Shown: positions 36,556 through 44,761, numbered from the stretch's first letter. The stretch is DNA of 64,000 bases from Stenotrophomonas maltophilia (GCF_023518235.1 NZ_CP090423.1:2852001-2916000); one strand, 5' to 3'. Notes: a model not told the origin generated them from the letters alone. Numbers and translations are program-made.

Positions 36556-37437
36556 ATGGAACTCCCATTCGAGGTGGGCGCGCTCTACAACCGTCAAAAG
36601 CAGATCCATGGCGTCTTTGGCGGGCAGCAGCAAGGCGGCATTTCGACACCCAAGGATCATCCGCTAGTCATCGCGTTCACTGGCGAGGCCGGCGTGTCTC
36701 ACGGCTACCATGATTTCTGGGACGACGACGAAGTCTTTCATTACTTCGGCGAGGGCCAAGTCGGAGACATGAAGTATGTGGCGGGCAACCGAGCGATTGG
36801 TGAGCACGTCAAGGATGGCAAGACGCTCATAGTGTTTCAGATGATGGGCAAGGGGCGGCCCTATCGGTACCTTGGTAGGTTCATGTGCCAGTCCTCTTAC
36901 GTTCAACCTGGCACGCCCGATCGAGAAGGGCAGCCACGATCTGCCATCGTGTTCCGTTTGAGATCACTGGACGCTTCACTTGGCCTCGCGGCAGGAGAGA
37001 CGGACCAGGCAGAGATCGATTCCTCTATCGATGACGTTGGCGCGACGACCACAAGACGCGAAACCGAAGTGCGGACGAAGCAACGCCTGTTCCGCGAGCG
37101 CTTGATCGGCGTCGAGAAGGGCTGCCGGCTGACTGGCATTGAGGATCTAAGGTTCCTCCGCGCAAGCCATATCAAGCCATGGGCGGACAGCACTCATAGC
37201 GAGCGCGTTGATGGGGAGAACGGGCTTCTGCTCGCTCCCCATGCGGATCTGCTGTTTGATCGGGGGTGGATTAGCTTTTCGGCAAGCGGTCTACTGCTCG
37301 TTTCCAACTATCTACCCTCCGATGTAAAAGATCGGATCGGCCTGAACTTGGATGCGCATCCTCATTACAGGAAGTTCTCCCAAAAGCAGCTTGGCTTCTT
37401 GGAATTTCACCGCAATCTTATATTCGATAGACGATAG
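36556..37437 (+). CDS. SRA-like/HNH endonuclease (probable type IV, modification-dependent)
   Basis: 293 residues. The N-terminal domain (about 1-130) has the pattern VIAFTGEAGVSHGYHDFWDD, FHYFGEGQVGDMKYVAGNRA, as in the SRA-like domain of ScoMcrA-type enzymes that recognise modified DNA. An HNH domain follows: CRLTGIEDLRFLRASHIKPW, then ERVDGENGLLLAPHADLLFD, with the His and Asn expected of the beta-beta-alpha-metal fold. So it should cut DNA bearing modified cytosine or phosphorothioate. It lies between the McrBC pair and the retron, in a defence island. Confidence 0.85.
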   Translation: MELPFEVGALYNRQKQIHGVFGGQQQGGISTPKDHPLVIAFTGEAGVSHGYHDFWDDDEVFHYFGEGQVGDMKYVAGNRAIGEHVKDGKTLIVFQMMGKGRPYRYLGRFMCQSSYVQPGTPDREGQPRSAIVFRLRSLDASLGLAAGETDQAEIDSSIDDVGATTTRRETEVRTKQRLFRERLIGVEKGCRLTGIEDLRFLRASHIKPWADSTHSERVDGENGLLLAPHADLLFDRGWISFSASGLLLVSNYLPSDVKDRIGLNLDAHPHYRKFSQKQLGFLEFHRNLIFDRR

Positions 37438-37521
37438 TAGAAGCTGAGGAATCTGGCGCGATCATCGCGTCATCTTCCGTCCACTCCAGGAAAAATGGCA
37501 ACAGCATCGACTACGCCACAG

Positions 37522-38577
37522 TCATTCAACTTCATCCAACAGAATCCGCTTGAGATCTAAAGCATCTCGATCTCGATGGTTAGCAGACAAGACAAATGAC
37601 GCCTTTCCAAGATAATAATCACTGGCACTTGATCGCCGCTCATTCAAATATGCGAGATGATTATCAAGCCCAAACCTATCTACGTAATACGCAACTTTTC
37701 GCAATTCACGCCTATACTCCCGCGGGGCATTAACCTTCCCATTCACAACATGTCCAAGTACAACTTGCCGGCCACCAGATCTACTTACCCTAGTCTTCTT
37801 CTGATTGACAGTAAATCCTTCAGACTTAATAACGCTCATAACTTCTTCAATGATTGATTTCGAGAACTTCTGACCCGAAACCGTGAAGTCATCAGCGTAT
37901 CTTGTATAGCGCAGCGAGTTCTCTCTAGCGTACGCAAGAAGGCGTCGATCTGCGGATCTCATAATAATGTTAGACAGGTATGGACTACATACGCCACCTT
38001 GAGGCAAGCAGTCGCAAACACAGCAAAGACTCGCAAGATCCCCTGAAACCTCAGATGAATAGCCAAGCGATCTAAATAGACCAAATACTCTCCCTCTCGT
38101 TATGCTTGGAAAGAAATCTGCAATGTCAACTCTAATTACAAACTTCTGTCCAACATGGAACCTAACCCCATCCCGCAGCTTCTTCCCGGGGACAAAAGCT
38201 TTTGCCGCAACAGACACAGGAATCCTCAGAAGCAAATTCTGATAAATCCATCGCTGAACGTCCTTAAGCGAAGGAAGAGGCTCGGATATCTCGCGAAATC
38301 CACCGGATTTCTTGGGGATCTCAAAATTCCGATAAAACAGGTGCGGAGAACCAACTGCCGACTCTATAAATCGGCTTGAATAGCCAGTCAGAGCACATAG
38401 ATGCTCCCGGTCAAAGATTACGGGCAATCGTCTTTCAAGAAGGCCCTTCGCATAACTGAGGCAGCGGGAAAGATAAGATGGATCGTAATCTTCGCCGTCT
38501 CGCGAGATCAGCGCTTCAGTGAATCTTGCCGAATACTCATTAAAATCGGGAAGCGACTGTAGGGAGTGAGCGGTCAA
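37522..38577 (-). CDS. Retron reverse transcriptase
   Basis: 351 residues, TTG start at 38577 with AAAGGA 9 nt upstream; ATG or GTG codons just upstream run into stops. RT motifs: VDIADFFPSI (residues 150-158), LPQGGVCSPYLSN (191-203) and the catalytic RYADD (226-230). The retron-specific region-X motif NAxxH appears as GVRFH (137-141), keeping the His, and region-Y VTG appears as VLG (273-275). The a2 repeat of the msr-msd RNA covers codons 2-7. It should copy the msd into branched DNA. Low GC. Confidence 0.92.
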   Translation of the reverse strand: MTAHSLQSLPDFNEYSARFTEALISRDGEDYDPSYLSRCLSYAKGLLERRLPVIFDREHLCALTGYSSRFIESAVGSPHLFYRNFEIPKKSGGFREISEPLPSLKDVQRWIYQNLLLRIPVSVAAKAFVPGKKLRDGVRFHVGQKFVIRVDIADFFPSITRGRVFGLFRSLGYSSEVSGDLASLCCVCDCLPQGGVCSPYLSNIIMRSADRRLLAYARENSLRYTRYADDFTVSGQKFSKSIIEEVMSVIKSEGFTVNQKKTRVSRSGGRQVVLGHVVNGKVNAPREYRRELRKVAYYVDRFGLDNHLAYLNERRSSASDYYLGKASFVLSANHRDRDALDLKRILLDEVE

Positions 38578-38780
38578 ATCACATTGTCCTTTCTGTTTTC
38601 ACTGAAGCCGCTCTTTGGCTTCAGTGCGCCGGCTTCATGGCGCAGGTCGAAGGCGGCGTTGCGAGCTCCTGCTCGCGACGACGGATTCGGCCTGAGGCTT
38701 GAATGACAGTTCTTTCCAGATACGGCGACTCGCCGATCCTGCCTTGCGGCATGTGCTAACTCGCCGCTCACTCCCTACAG
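38557..38780 (-). ncRNA. Retron msr-msd non-coding RNA
   Basis: Minus-strand RNA from about 38780 to 38557. The ends are a perfect 17-nt inverted repeat (a1 38764-38780 and a2 38557-38573: CTGTAGGGAGTGAGCGG on the RNA 5' side). Just inside lies UUAGC, with the presumed branching G at 38756, as in retron Ec86. The msr has UGCC-GCAA-GGCA (38740-38751) and CGGCG-AGU-CGCCG (38723-38735). The msd is a stem of about 23 positions with a few mismatches (38644-38693, inner GCGAGC/GCTCGC around AGGA). Two further hairpins follow: UGCGCC/GGCGCA (38625-38644) and a 10-bp CACTGAAGCC hairpin (38600-38626). Confidence 0.9.
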
Positions 38781-38787
38781 GCGCCTC

Positions 38788-39111
38788 TCAGTCCAATCTT
38801 ACGTACTCTTGCGGCAAAAATACATCGAGAACAGATATTCCACTCCCAACTCTAGCTCCTTCAAGTGGAGATACCCATCCACTATGCTCGATGCTTTTAT
38901 CACCCTCTGTCAAGGCTTTCAAACCACTCTCACTCAAGGCGAGGCCTTGATCGCTATCGATGATCATCCCGAGATCTTCAAGCGCTAGAAGTGCCCGCGC
39001 CACCTGACCAGGCGTGAACCCCTCCTTTACAACTTGTGGCATCGAAACTCTCTTTCGAACAAGAGCCAAGACTAGAACATTGAGTCGAGTAGCCCCCTGC
39101 TCATCATTCAT
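38788..39111 (-). CDS. Small winged-helix-type accessory protein of the retron
   Basis: 107 residues. ATG at 39111 overlaps the effector stop by 4 nt (ATGA). The middle reads like a winged helix: LNVLVLALVRKRVSMPQVVK, GFTPGQVARALLALEDLGMI and DSDQGLALSESGLKAL. PRTase retrons typically carry such a small DNA-binding partner, thought to bind the msDNA or effector. It ends 7 nt before the msr-msd. The reading frame is open upstream through a G9 tract, so a fusion is possible. Confidence 0.78.
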   Translation of the reverse strand: MNDEQGATRLNVLVLALVRKRVSMPQVVKEGFTPGQVARALLALEDLGMIIDSDQGLALSESGLKALTEGDKSIEHSGWVSPLEGARVGSGISVLDVFLPQEYVRLD

Positions 39112-39920
39112 CTCTCGAATACCCCCCCCCATGTCGGCCCCTTCCACCAAAACACAGGAAACGTATTATTAGGACAGAAACACATCAACACCAACGCCTC
39201 AGTGCGCTCATAGCCTAACTCAAATCGTCGCCCCACCTTCATTTTATTCTCCATACGCAACATTACTTCAATTGCGTAATTCTTATTTGAAATTCGAGAA
39301 GAACCACTGATTCCCTTTGGAAGATTTGCTAGGAAGATCGTACGAACTCCGGCTGACGCAAGTCTCGTACCCGCCTCTGCCATACCAACAAAAGCTGCGA
39401 CGGATATTTGAGCTGCATGCACTCCTTGCTGCACCAACCCCTCCACCGCGCCAAGGGCAGTATTGCCGCTGCCGATATAGTCATCGACCATAAAGAAAGC
39501 CGTGGCATCTCCGCGTGAAATTATTTCCGCGGAGATTGTCTGAGAAGCCATTTTAAATTCGCGCCCAGTCGCTTTAGCTAGCCTCCCCAAAGATCGGCTC
39601 ATGATCCATGCAATTGCATCGCCGCTCTTTGACTTTGAGGCCGGAACCTTATCAAGCAAGGGAAGCAGAACAATCGTCTTCACGGAGCTCGGAACGTCCT
39701 GCATCAACGCCTCAGCCAACTCGCTCCCCTTCTTCTTGTACTGTTCAAATTCGCATACTTGAAATTCTCCCAGCAGTTCGAATAGGAGCTCTCTGCCCTC
39801 GTGATCATGATAGTTGAAGAGCTCGATCATGTTTTCAAGTACTTCCATTGGAATCGAGCGGCTCTCCAGAATCTTTGTAAGCCTATCCAGATCTTCCACG
39901 TCGAGCATTCCGGCCCCCAT
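39108..39920 (-). CDS. Phosphoribosyltransferase-like retron effector
   Basis: 270 residues; ATG at 39920, or 39908 as an alternative. FFMVDDYIGSGNTALGAVEG (residues 142-161) is the PRPP-binding loop of type I phosphoribosyltransferases, and PLLDKVPASKSKSG may supply another phosphate-binding part. First gene of the minus-strand retron operon: effector, helix protein, msr-msd, RT. In the classification of retrons by effector, a PRTase plus helix partner corresponds, as I recall, to type III. The effector is probably kept inactive by the RT-msDNA complex until phage infection. Codon use and GC differ clearly from neighbours. A G9 tract lies at 39122-39130. Confidence 0.82.
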   Translation of the reverse strand: MGAGMLDVEDLDRLTKILESRSIPMEVLENMIELFNYHDHEGRELLFELLGEFQVCEFEQYKKKGSELAEALMQDVPSSVKTIVLLPLLDKVPASKSKSGDAIAWIMSRSLGRLAKATGREFKMASQTISAEIISRGDATAFFMVDDYIGSGNTALGAVEGLVQQGVHAAQISVAAFVGMAEAGTRLASAGVRTIFLANLPKGISGSSRISNKNYAIEVMLRMENKMKVGRRFELGYERTEALVLMCFCPNNTFPVFWWKGPTWGGVFER

Positions 39921-40045
39921 GAGTTTGTCGCCTTAGCTTACAAGAAGTGAAAGCCAGTGCGCATCGCCCCACGCTCTTTCACAGACTAGGCATCAACGGA
40001 ATTGAGCCAGTTTTTGGCACACAACTATGTTTTTCCATTGCAAGA

Positions 40046-40070
40046 AAAAGGCGGCCATTGGCCGCCCTTT
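40046..40070 (-). terminator. Rho-independent terminator after aceE
   Basis: On the minus strand GGCGGCC-AAT-GGCCGCC followed by TTTTTCTTG, 25-50 nt past the aceE stop. The gap 39921-40094 holds nothing else apparent. Confidence 0.9.
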
Positions 40071-40094
40071 CCCTGTGTCAACTAACTTACCAGA

Positions 40095-42782
40095 TCAAAC
40101 CCCAACAGGATTAGCCTTCTCCGGATCAATCTTGTACTGCTTGATCGCCCGGGCCACATCCTTCGCGGTCATCTTCCCTTCCTTCGCCAGCGCCGCAATC
40201 GCGGCATGCGCGATGTAGTAGCGATCCACCTCAAAGAACCGACGCAGGTTCGCACGCGTATCCGAGCGGCCGAAACCATCGGTACCCAGCACGGTGTAGC
40301 TCATCGGCACGAACGCACGGATCTGGTCCGCATACGCACGCACATAGTCGGTGGCGGCAATCGCCGGGCCCTGGCGGCCTTCCAGCAGCTCGGTCACGTA
40401 GGCCTTGCGCTGCTCACCTTCCGGATGCAGGCGGTTGGCACGTTCCACGTCGAAACCATCGCGACGCAGTTCGTTGAAGCTCGGGCAGCTCCAGATATCG
40501 GCGGTCACGCCGAAGTCCTTGTCCAGCAGCTCGGCCGCGGCAATGGCTTCGCGCAGGATGGTGCCCGAACCCAGCAGCTGCACGCGCAGCTCGCCCTTCT
40601 TCGGCTTGCCGGCGTCGGTCAACAGGTACATGCCCTTGACGATGCCTTCGGCCGCGCCTTCCGGCATTTCCGGGTGGGTGTAGTTCTCGTTCATCAGGGT
40701 GACGTAGTAATACTCGTCCACCTGGTCTTCCATCATGCGCTTGGTGCCGTGCTGCAGAACCACGGTCACTTCGAAGCCGAAGGTCGGGTCGTAGCTGCGC
40801 ACGTTCGGAATGCCACCGGCCACCAGATGGCTGAAGCCATCTTCGTGCTGCAGGCCTTCACCGTTCAACGTGGTGCGGCCGGCGGTGCCACCCAGCAGGA
40901 AGCCGCGGGTACGCATATCCGCCGCCTGCCAGGCGATGTCGCCCACGCGCTGGAAGCCGAACATCGAGTAGTAGATGTAGAACGGCAGCATCGGCACGTT
41001 GCTGACCGAGTAGCTGGTACCGGCGGCCATCCACGAGCTGATTGCACCCGGCTCGCTGATGCCCTGCTGCAGCACCTGGCCGCTCTGGTCTTCGCGGTAG
41101 AACATCAGCTGGTCGGCGTCCACCGGCTTGTACTTCTGGCCGAACGGCGCGTAGATGCCGATCTGGCGGAACAGGCCTTCCATACCGAAGGTACGGGCTT
41201 CGTCGGCCACGATCGGCACGATGTGCGGGCCCAGTTCCTTGTCACGCAGGGTGATGTTCAGGCTCTGCACGAACGCCATGGTGGTGGAGTAGCTGCGCTC
41301 GCCGCTGCTCTTCAGCAGGCGGTCGTAGGCTTCAAGCTTCGGCGCCACGAAGGTCTTGTCGGCCTTGCGGCGGCGCTGCGGCAGGTAACCGCCCAGCGCG
41401 GCACGGCGTTCCTGCAGGTACTGCACTTCCGGCGAATCCGGGCCCGGGTGGTAGAACGGCACCTGGCCATCGGCCAGCTGCGCGTCGGTCACCGGAATGT
41501 TGAAGCGGTCGCGGAAGTGGCGCACCGCATCGTCGTCCAGCTTCTTGGTCTGGTGGGTCGGGTTCAGCGCTTCACCGGCGCTGCCCATGCCGTAACCCTT
41601 CACGGTCTTGGCCAGGATGACGGTCGGCATGCCCTTGGTGTTCACGGCCTGGTGGTAGGCGGCATACACCTTGTGCGGGTCGTGGCCGCCACGGTTCAGG
41701 CGCCAGATGTCGTCGTCGCTCAGGCCGGCCACCATCGCAGCGGTTTCCGGGTACTTGCCGAAGAAATGCTCGCGGGTATACGCGCCGCCGAAGGCCTTGC
41801 AGTTCTGGTATTCGCCGTCGACGGTTTCCATCATCAGCTTCTTCAGGACGCCGTCGGTGTCCTTGGCCAGCAGGGCATCCCAGTAACCGCCCCACAGCAG
41901 CTTGATCACGTTCCAGCCGCCGCCACGGAACACGCCTTCCAGTTCCTGGATGATCTTGCCGTTGCCGCGCACCGGGCCGTCCAGGCGCTGCAGGTTGCAG
42001 TTCACCACGAAGATCAGGTTGTCCAGGCCTTCACGGCCGGCCAGCGCGATAGCACCCAGGGTTTCCGGCTCGTCGCTCTCGCCGTCGCCGATGAAGCACC
42101 ACACCTTGCGGTCGGACTTCTCGATCAGGCCACGGTTTTCCAGGTAGCGCATGAACTGCGCCTGGTAGATGGCGGCCAGCGGGCCCAGGCCCATCGACAC
42201 GGTCGGGGTCTGCCAGTAATCGGGCATCAGCCACGGGTGCGGGTACGAGGACAGGCCACCGCCGTCCACTTCCATGCGGAACTTGTCCAGCTGCTCTTCG
42301 CTGATGCGGCCTTCCAGGAAGGAACGCGCGTAGATGCCCGGGGCGCTGTGGCCCTGGATGAACAGCAGGTCGCCCGGGTGGCTTTCGCTCGGGGCGCGCC
42401 AGAAGTGGTTGAAGCCCACGTCGTACAGGGTGGCGCCGGAGGCGAACGAGGCGATGTGGCCGCCCAGGTCACCCGGCTTGCGGTTGGCGCGGACCACGGT
42501 GGCCATCGCGTTCCAGCGGATGATCGAACGGATGCGCCATTCCAGCTCGGCATTGCCCGGGCTCTTGGCCTCGAGCTGCGGCTCGATGGTGTTGACGTAC
42601 TCGGTGGTGGGAGAGAACGGCAGGTAGGCGCCCGAACGACGGGTCAGCTCCACCATGCCTTCCAGCAGCTGATGCGCGCGCTCGGAGCCCTCGACATCAA
42701 TAACGGCCTTCAACGACTCGATCCACTCCTGGGTTTCCACAGGATTCGGGTCGTTGTTCAGCACCTCGTTCAACCAGTTCAT
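40095..42782 (-). CDS. aceE: Pyruvate dehydrogenase E1 component, homodimeric
   Basis: 895 residues, the usual length of the homodimeric E1. ThDP-binding motif: CFIGDGESDEPETLGAIALA, ending NLIFVVNCN. Other typical parts: LDKFRMEVDGGGLSSYPHPW and FYIYYSMFGFQRVGDIAWQA. It decarboxylates pyruvate and passes the acetyl group to E2 lipoamide, linking glycolysis to the TCA cycle. The start at 42782 (MNWLNEVLNNDPNPVETQEW) is the conserved N-terminus; an upstream ATG adds eight residues. No aceF is present next to it. Confidence 0.97.
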   Translation of the reverse strand: MNWLNEVLNNDPNPVETQEWIESLKAVIDVEGSERAHQLLEGMVELTRRSGAYLPFSPTTEYVNTIEPQLEAKSPGNAELEWRIRSIIRWNAMATVVRANRKPGDLGGHIASFASGATLYDVGFNHFWRAPSESHPGDLLFIQGHSAPGIYARSFLEGRISEEQLDKFRMEVDGGGLSSYPHPWLMPDYWQTPTVSMGLGPLAAIYQAQFMRYLENRGLIEKSDRKVWCFIGDGESDEPETLGAIALAGREGLDNLIFVVNCNLQRLDGPVRGNGKIIQELEGVFRGGGWNVIKLLWGGYWDALLAKDTDGVLKKLMMETVDGEYQNCKAFGGAYTREHFFGKYPETAAMVAGLSDDDIWRLNRGGHDPHKVYAAYHQAVNTKGMPTVILAKTVKGYGMGSAGEALNPTHQTKKLDDDAVRHFRDRFNIPVTDAQLADGQVPFYHPGPDSPEVQYLQERRAALGGYLPQRRRKADKTFVAPKLEAYDRLLKSSGERSYSTTMAFVQSLNITLRDKELGPHIVPIVADEARTFGMEGLFRQIGIYAPFGQKYKPVDADQLMFYREDQSGQVLQQGISEPGAISSWMAAGTSYSVSNVPMLPFYIYYSMFGFQRVGDIAWQAADMRTRGFLLGGTAGRTTLNGEGLQHEDGFSHLVAGGIPNVRSYDPTFGFEVTVVLQHGTKRMMEDQVDEYYYVTLMNENYTHPEMPEGAAEGIVKGMYLLTDAGKPKKGELRVQLLGSGTILREAIAAAELLDKDFGVTADIWSCPSFNELRRDGFDVERANRLHPEGEQRKAYVTELLEGRQGPAIAATDYVRAYADQIRAFVPMSYTVLGTDGFGRSDTRANLRRFFEVDRYYIAHAAIAALAKEGKMTAKDVARAIKQYKIDPEKANPVGV

Positions 42783-43185
42783 TAGCGCTCCCATAACCGC
42801 ACGCACGCGCGCGACTGTTGTATAGATTTCTAGACCGCAAAGTGTAGCGCACCAAGGGCTTTCGTCACTTGGCTACGCTGGCGTATGGACGCAAGCGGCC
42901 AGTGTCCGCAAGGGGCTTGCAAGCGCCCTTGATGTCCCTGCGGCGGGCCTTGGCGGCTGCGTGGGCTGTCGCTTACGGGCCGCTGCGCCCATGTGCAGGA
43001 CGCAGTGTTACTGCTGCCGATGACGGTTGTGGGGCAACTCCGGCACCGCCGTAGGTGGGCGCCGGGCAGCGGTTCTGAACCGGCGACAACGTGTCGCACC
43101 TGCCTCTGGATTGCCGCTGGCCATGGGCCCAGGGTGGCCCGTGAGTGATGGGCCCGGTGGCCCTGCTCCCTTCCACAGCATCGCC

Positions 43186-43213
43186 GGGGCGCCTCGCAAG
43201 GGGCGCCCCTTTT
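43186..43213 (+). terminator. Rho-independent terminator with no gene upstream
   Basis: GGGGCGCC-TCGCAAG-GGGCGCCCC followed by TTTT on the plus strand. The 403-bp region 42783-43185 holds no coding sequence, so this may end an unannotated small RNA; the body contains hairpins such as GCGACA-ACG-TGTCGC but matches no RNA family I know. Confidence 0.7.
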
Positions 43214-43288
43214 ACCGTGCGCGCCGTCGGCCGTGGCCCAAAACAGATCTGCTTGTGGCCGGATCGATGATTGCCGGCTTCGACATAT

Positions 43289-43325
43289 CGATATATCGTT
43301 TGCACACTCGTTTACCGATATATCG
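43289..43325. promoter_or_regulatory. Two CGATATATCG palindromes before a PadR gene
   Basis: CGATATATCG occurs at 43289-43298 and again at 43316-43325, 27 nt apart centre to centre, with the second immediately before the start codon. This is a likely operator pair for autoregulation by the PadR protein. Confidence 0.7.
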
Positions 43326-43327
43326 AA

Positions 43328-43888
43328 ATGAGCCGTTCCCCTTCTCCCCGAGCCCGTTCCACCGATTCGGCGGTGCCACGCCGCAACGGCCAGCCGCGGG
43401 TACTCAGCCGTGGTGACCTGCGCCTGCTGGTGCTGGCCCTGATCGGCGAGCAGCCGCGCCATGGCTACGAGCTGATGCAGCTGATCAGCAACCAGTTCAT
43501 GCAGGCCTACACGCCCAGCGCCGGCACCATGTACCCGCTGCTGGCCAGCTTCGAGCAGGCCGGCTGGATCGAGGCCGAGGAAGTGGATGGCAAGCGGATC
43601 TTCCGCATCACCGCCGCCGGCGAGTTCGAGCTGAAGGTGCAGCGCACCCAGGTGCGGCTGGCGCAGCGACGCGCCTTCGACCGCGCCCGCGAGATCACCA
43701 AGGCCTCGCTGCCGCCGCCGCTGGCCAGCGCCCTGCGCGAGTTCAAGCGGGCGCTGGTGCACCACCACGGCCGCTGGGCCGAGGGTGAGGCCGACGAAGT
43801 GGCGGCGCTGCTGACCCGGGCCTCGGCCCTGCTCAACGGCACCGCCGGTAACGAGACACCCCCGCTTTCAACGACCCAGCCAGACTGA
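43328..43888 (+). CDS. PadR family transcriptional regulator
   Basis: 186 residues. The PadR winged helix spans GDLRLLVLALIGEQPRHGYE, AYTPSAGTMYPLLASFEQAG and AEEVDGKRIFRITAAGEFEL. A C-terminal helical dimerisation region follows. It lies 61 nt upstream of a siderophore-interacting protein gene and probably regulates it, with the palindromes at its own start as operator. The start at 43328 lies just after the second palindrome. Confidence 0.9.
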   Translation: MSRSPSPRARSTDSAVPRRNGQPRVLSRGDLRLLVLALIGEQPRHGYELMQLISNQFMQAYTPSAGTMYPLLASFEQAGWIEAEEVDGKRIFRITAAGEFELKVQRTQVRLAQRRAFDRAREITKASLPPPLASALREFKRALVHHHGRWAEGEADEVAALLTRASALLNGTAGNETPPLSTTQPD

Positions 43889-43949
43889 TTCCAGCCAGGT
43901 CCTCCCCTACGCCGCGCACCACTGCGCGACACCTTTGCAGGTACCCCCA

Positions 43950-44747
43950 ATGACCGAACACAACAACACGCGCCTGCGCCTGGATGTGCGCTTCCGTGAA
44001 CTGACCGTGCTGCGCACTGAAGAAGTCACCCCGCACATGCGCCGCATCGTGCTGGGCGGCGACGACCTGGCCGGTTTCGATTCGCCCGGCGCCGACGACC
44101 ACATCAAGCTGTTCTTCCCCAATGCCGCTGGCGAGATGGTGCTGCCGGTGCTGACCGCCGAAGGCCGCAGCTACCCGGAGGGCAAGGAGCCCTCGCCCGC
44201 CCGCGACTACACCCCGCGCTGGTGGGACCACCAGACTGGCAAGCTGGCCATCGACTTCGTGCTGCACGACCAGGGCATCGCCGGGCCGTGGGCCGAACGC
44301 GCGCAGCCGGGCGACCCGCTGGTGATCGGCGGCCCGCGCGGCTCGTTCGTGGTGGCCGACAGCTACGACGCCTATGTGCTGATTGGCGATGAGACCGCGC
44401 TGCCGGCCATCGCCCGCTGGCTGGACGTGCTGCCGGACGGCGCCGAAGTGCAGGCCTACATCGAAGTGAGCGATGAAGCCGAACGCCAGGACCTGCCGCA
44501 GTACGAGAACGTGCGCATCCACTGGCTGGAGCGCAACGGCTTCCCGGCCGCCAGCAGCACGTTGCTGGAGGACATGCTGACCGACTTCGAGGCCCCGGAC
44601 GGCGATGCCTTCTACTGGATCGCCACCGAATCGCGCCGCGCGCGGATGATGCGCAAGTTCATCGAAGGCCACCTGGGCGTGCCGCGCGATTGGATCCGTT
44701 CGACCGGCTACTGGAAAGCCCACCCGGACGAAACCGACGGCGACTGA
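43950..44747 (+). CDS. Siderophore-interacting protein (ViuB/SIP flavin reductase family)
   Basis: 265 residues. FAD-binding domain with ARDYTPRWWD, the R-x-Y-T/S-x-R flavin motif, then the NAD(P)H domain with GDPLVIGGPRGSFVV, YVLIGDETALPAIARWLDVL and YWIATESRRARMMRKFI. These enzymes reduce ferric siderophores in the cytoplasm and so release iron. It is preceded by a PadR regulator, a common arrangement. No Fur box was seen. Confidence 0.92.
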   Translation: MTEHNNTRLRLDVRFRELTVLRTEEVTPHMRRIVLGGDDLAGFDSPGADDHIKLFFPNAAGEMVLPVLTAEGRSYPEGKEPSPARDYTPRWWDHQTGKLAIDFVLHDQGIAGPWAERAQPGDPLVIGGPRGSFVVADSYDAYVLIGDETALPAIARWLDVLPDGAEVQAYIEVSDEAERQDLPQYENVRIHWLERNGFPAASSTLLEDMLTDFEAPDGDAFYWIATESRRARMMRKFIEGHLGVPRDWIRSTGYWKAHPDETDGD

Positions 44748-44761
44748 CTGCATGCACCTGG

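Noticed and set aside
42783..43185. 6S RNA, tmRNA or RNase P RNA
   Set aside because: No signature sequence of any of the three was found.
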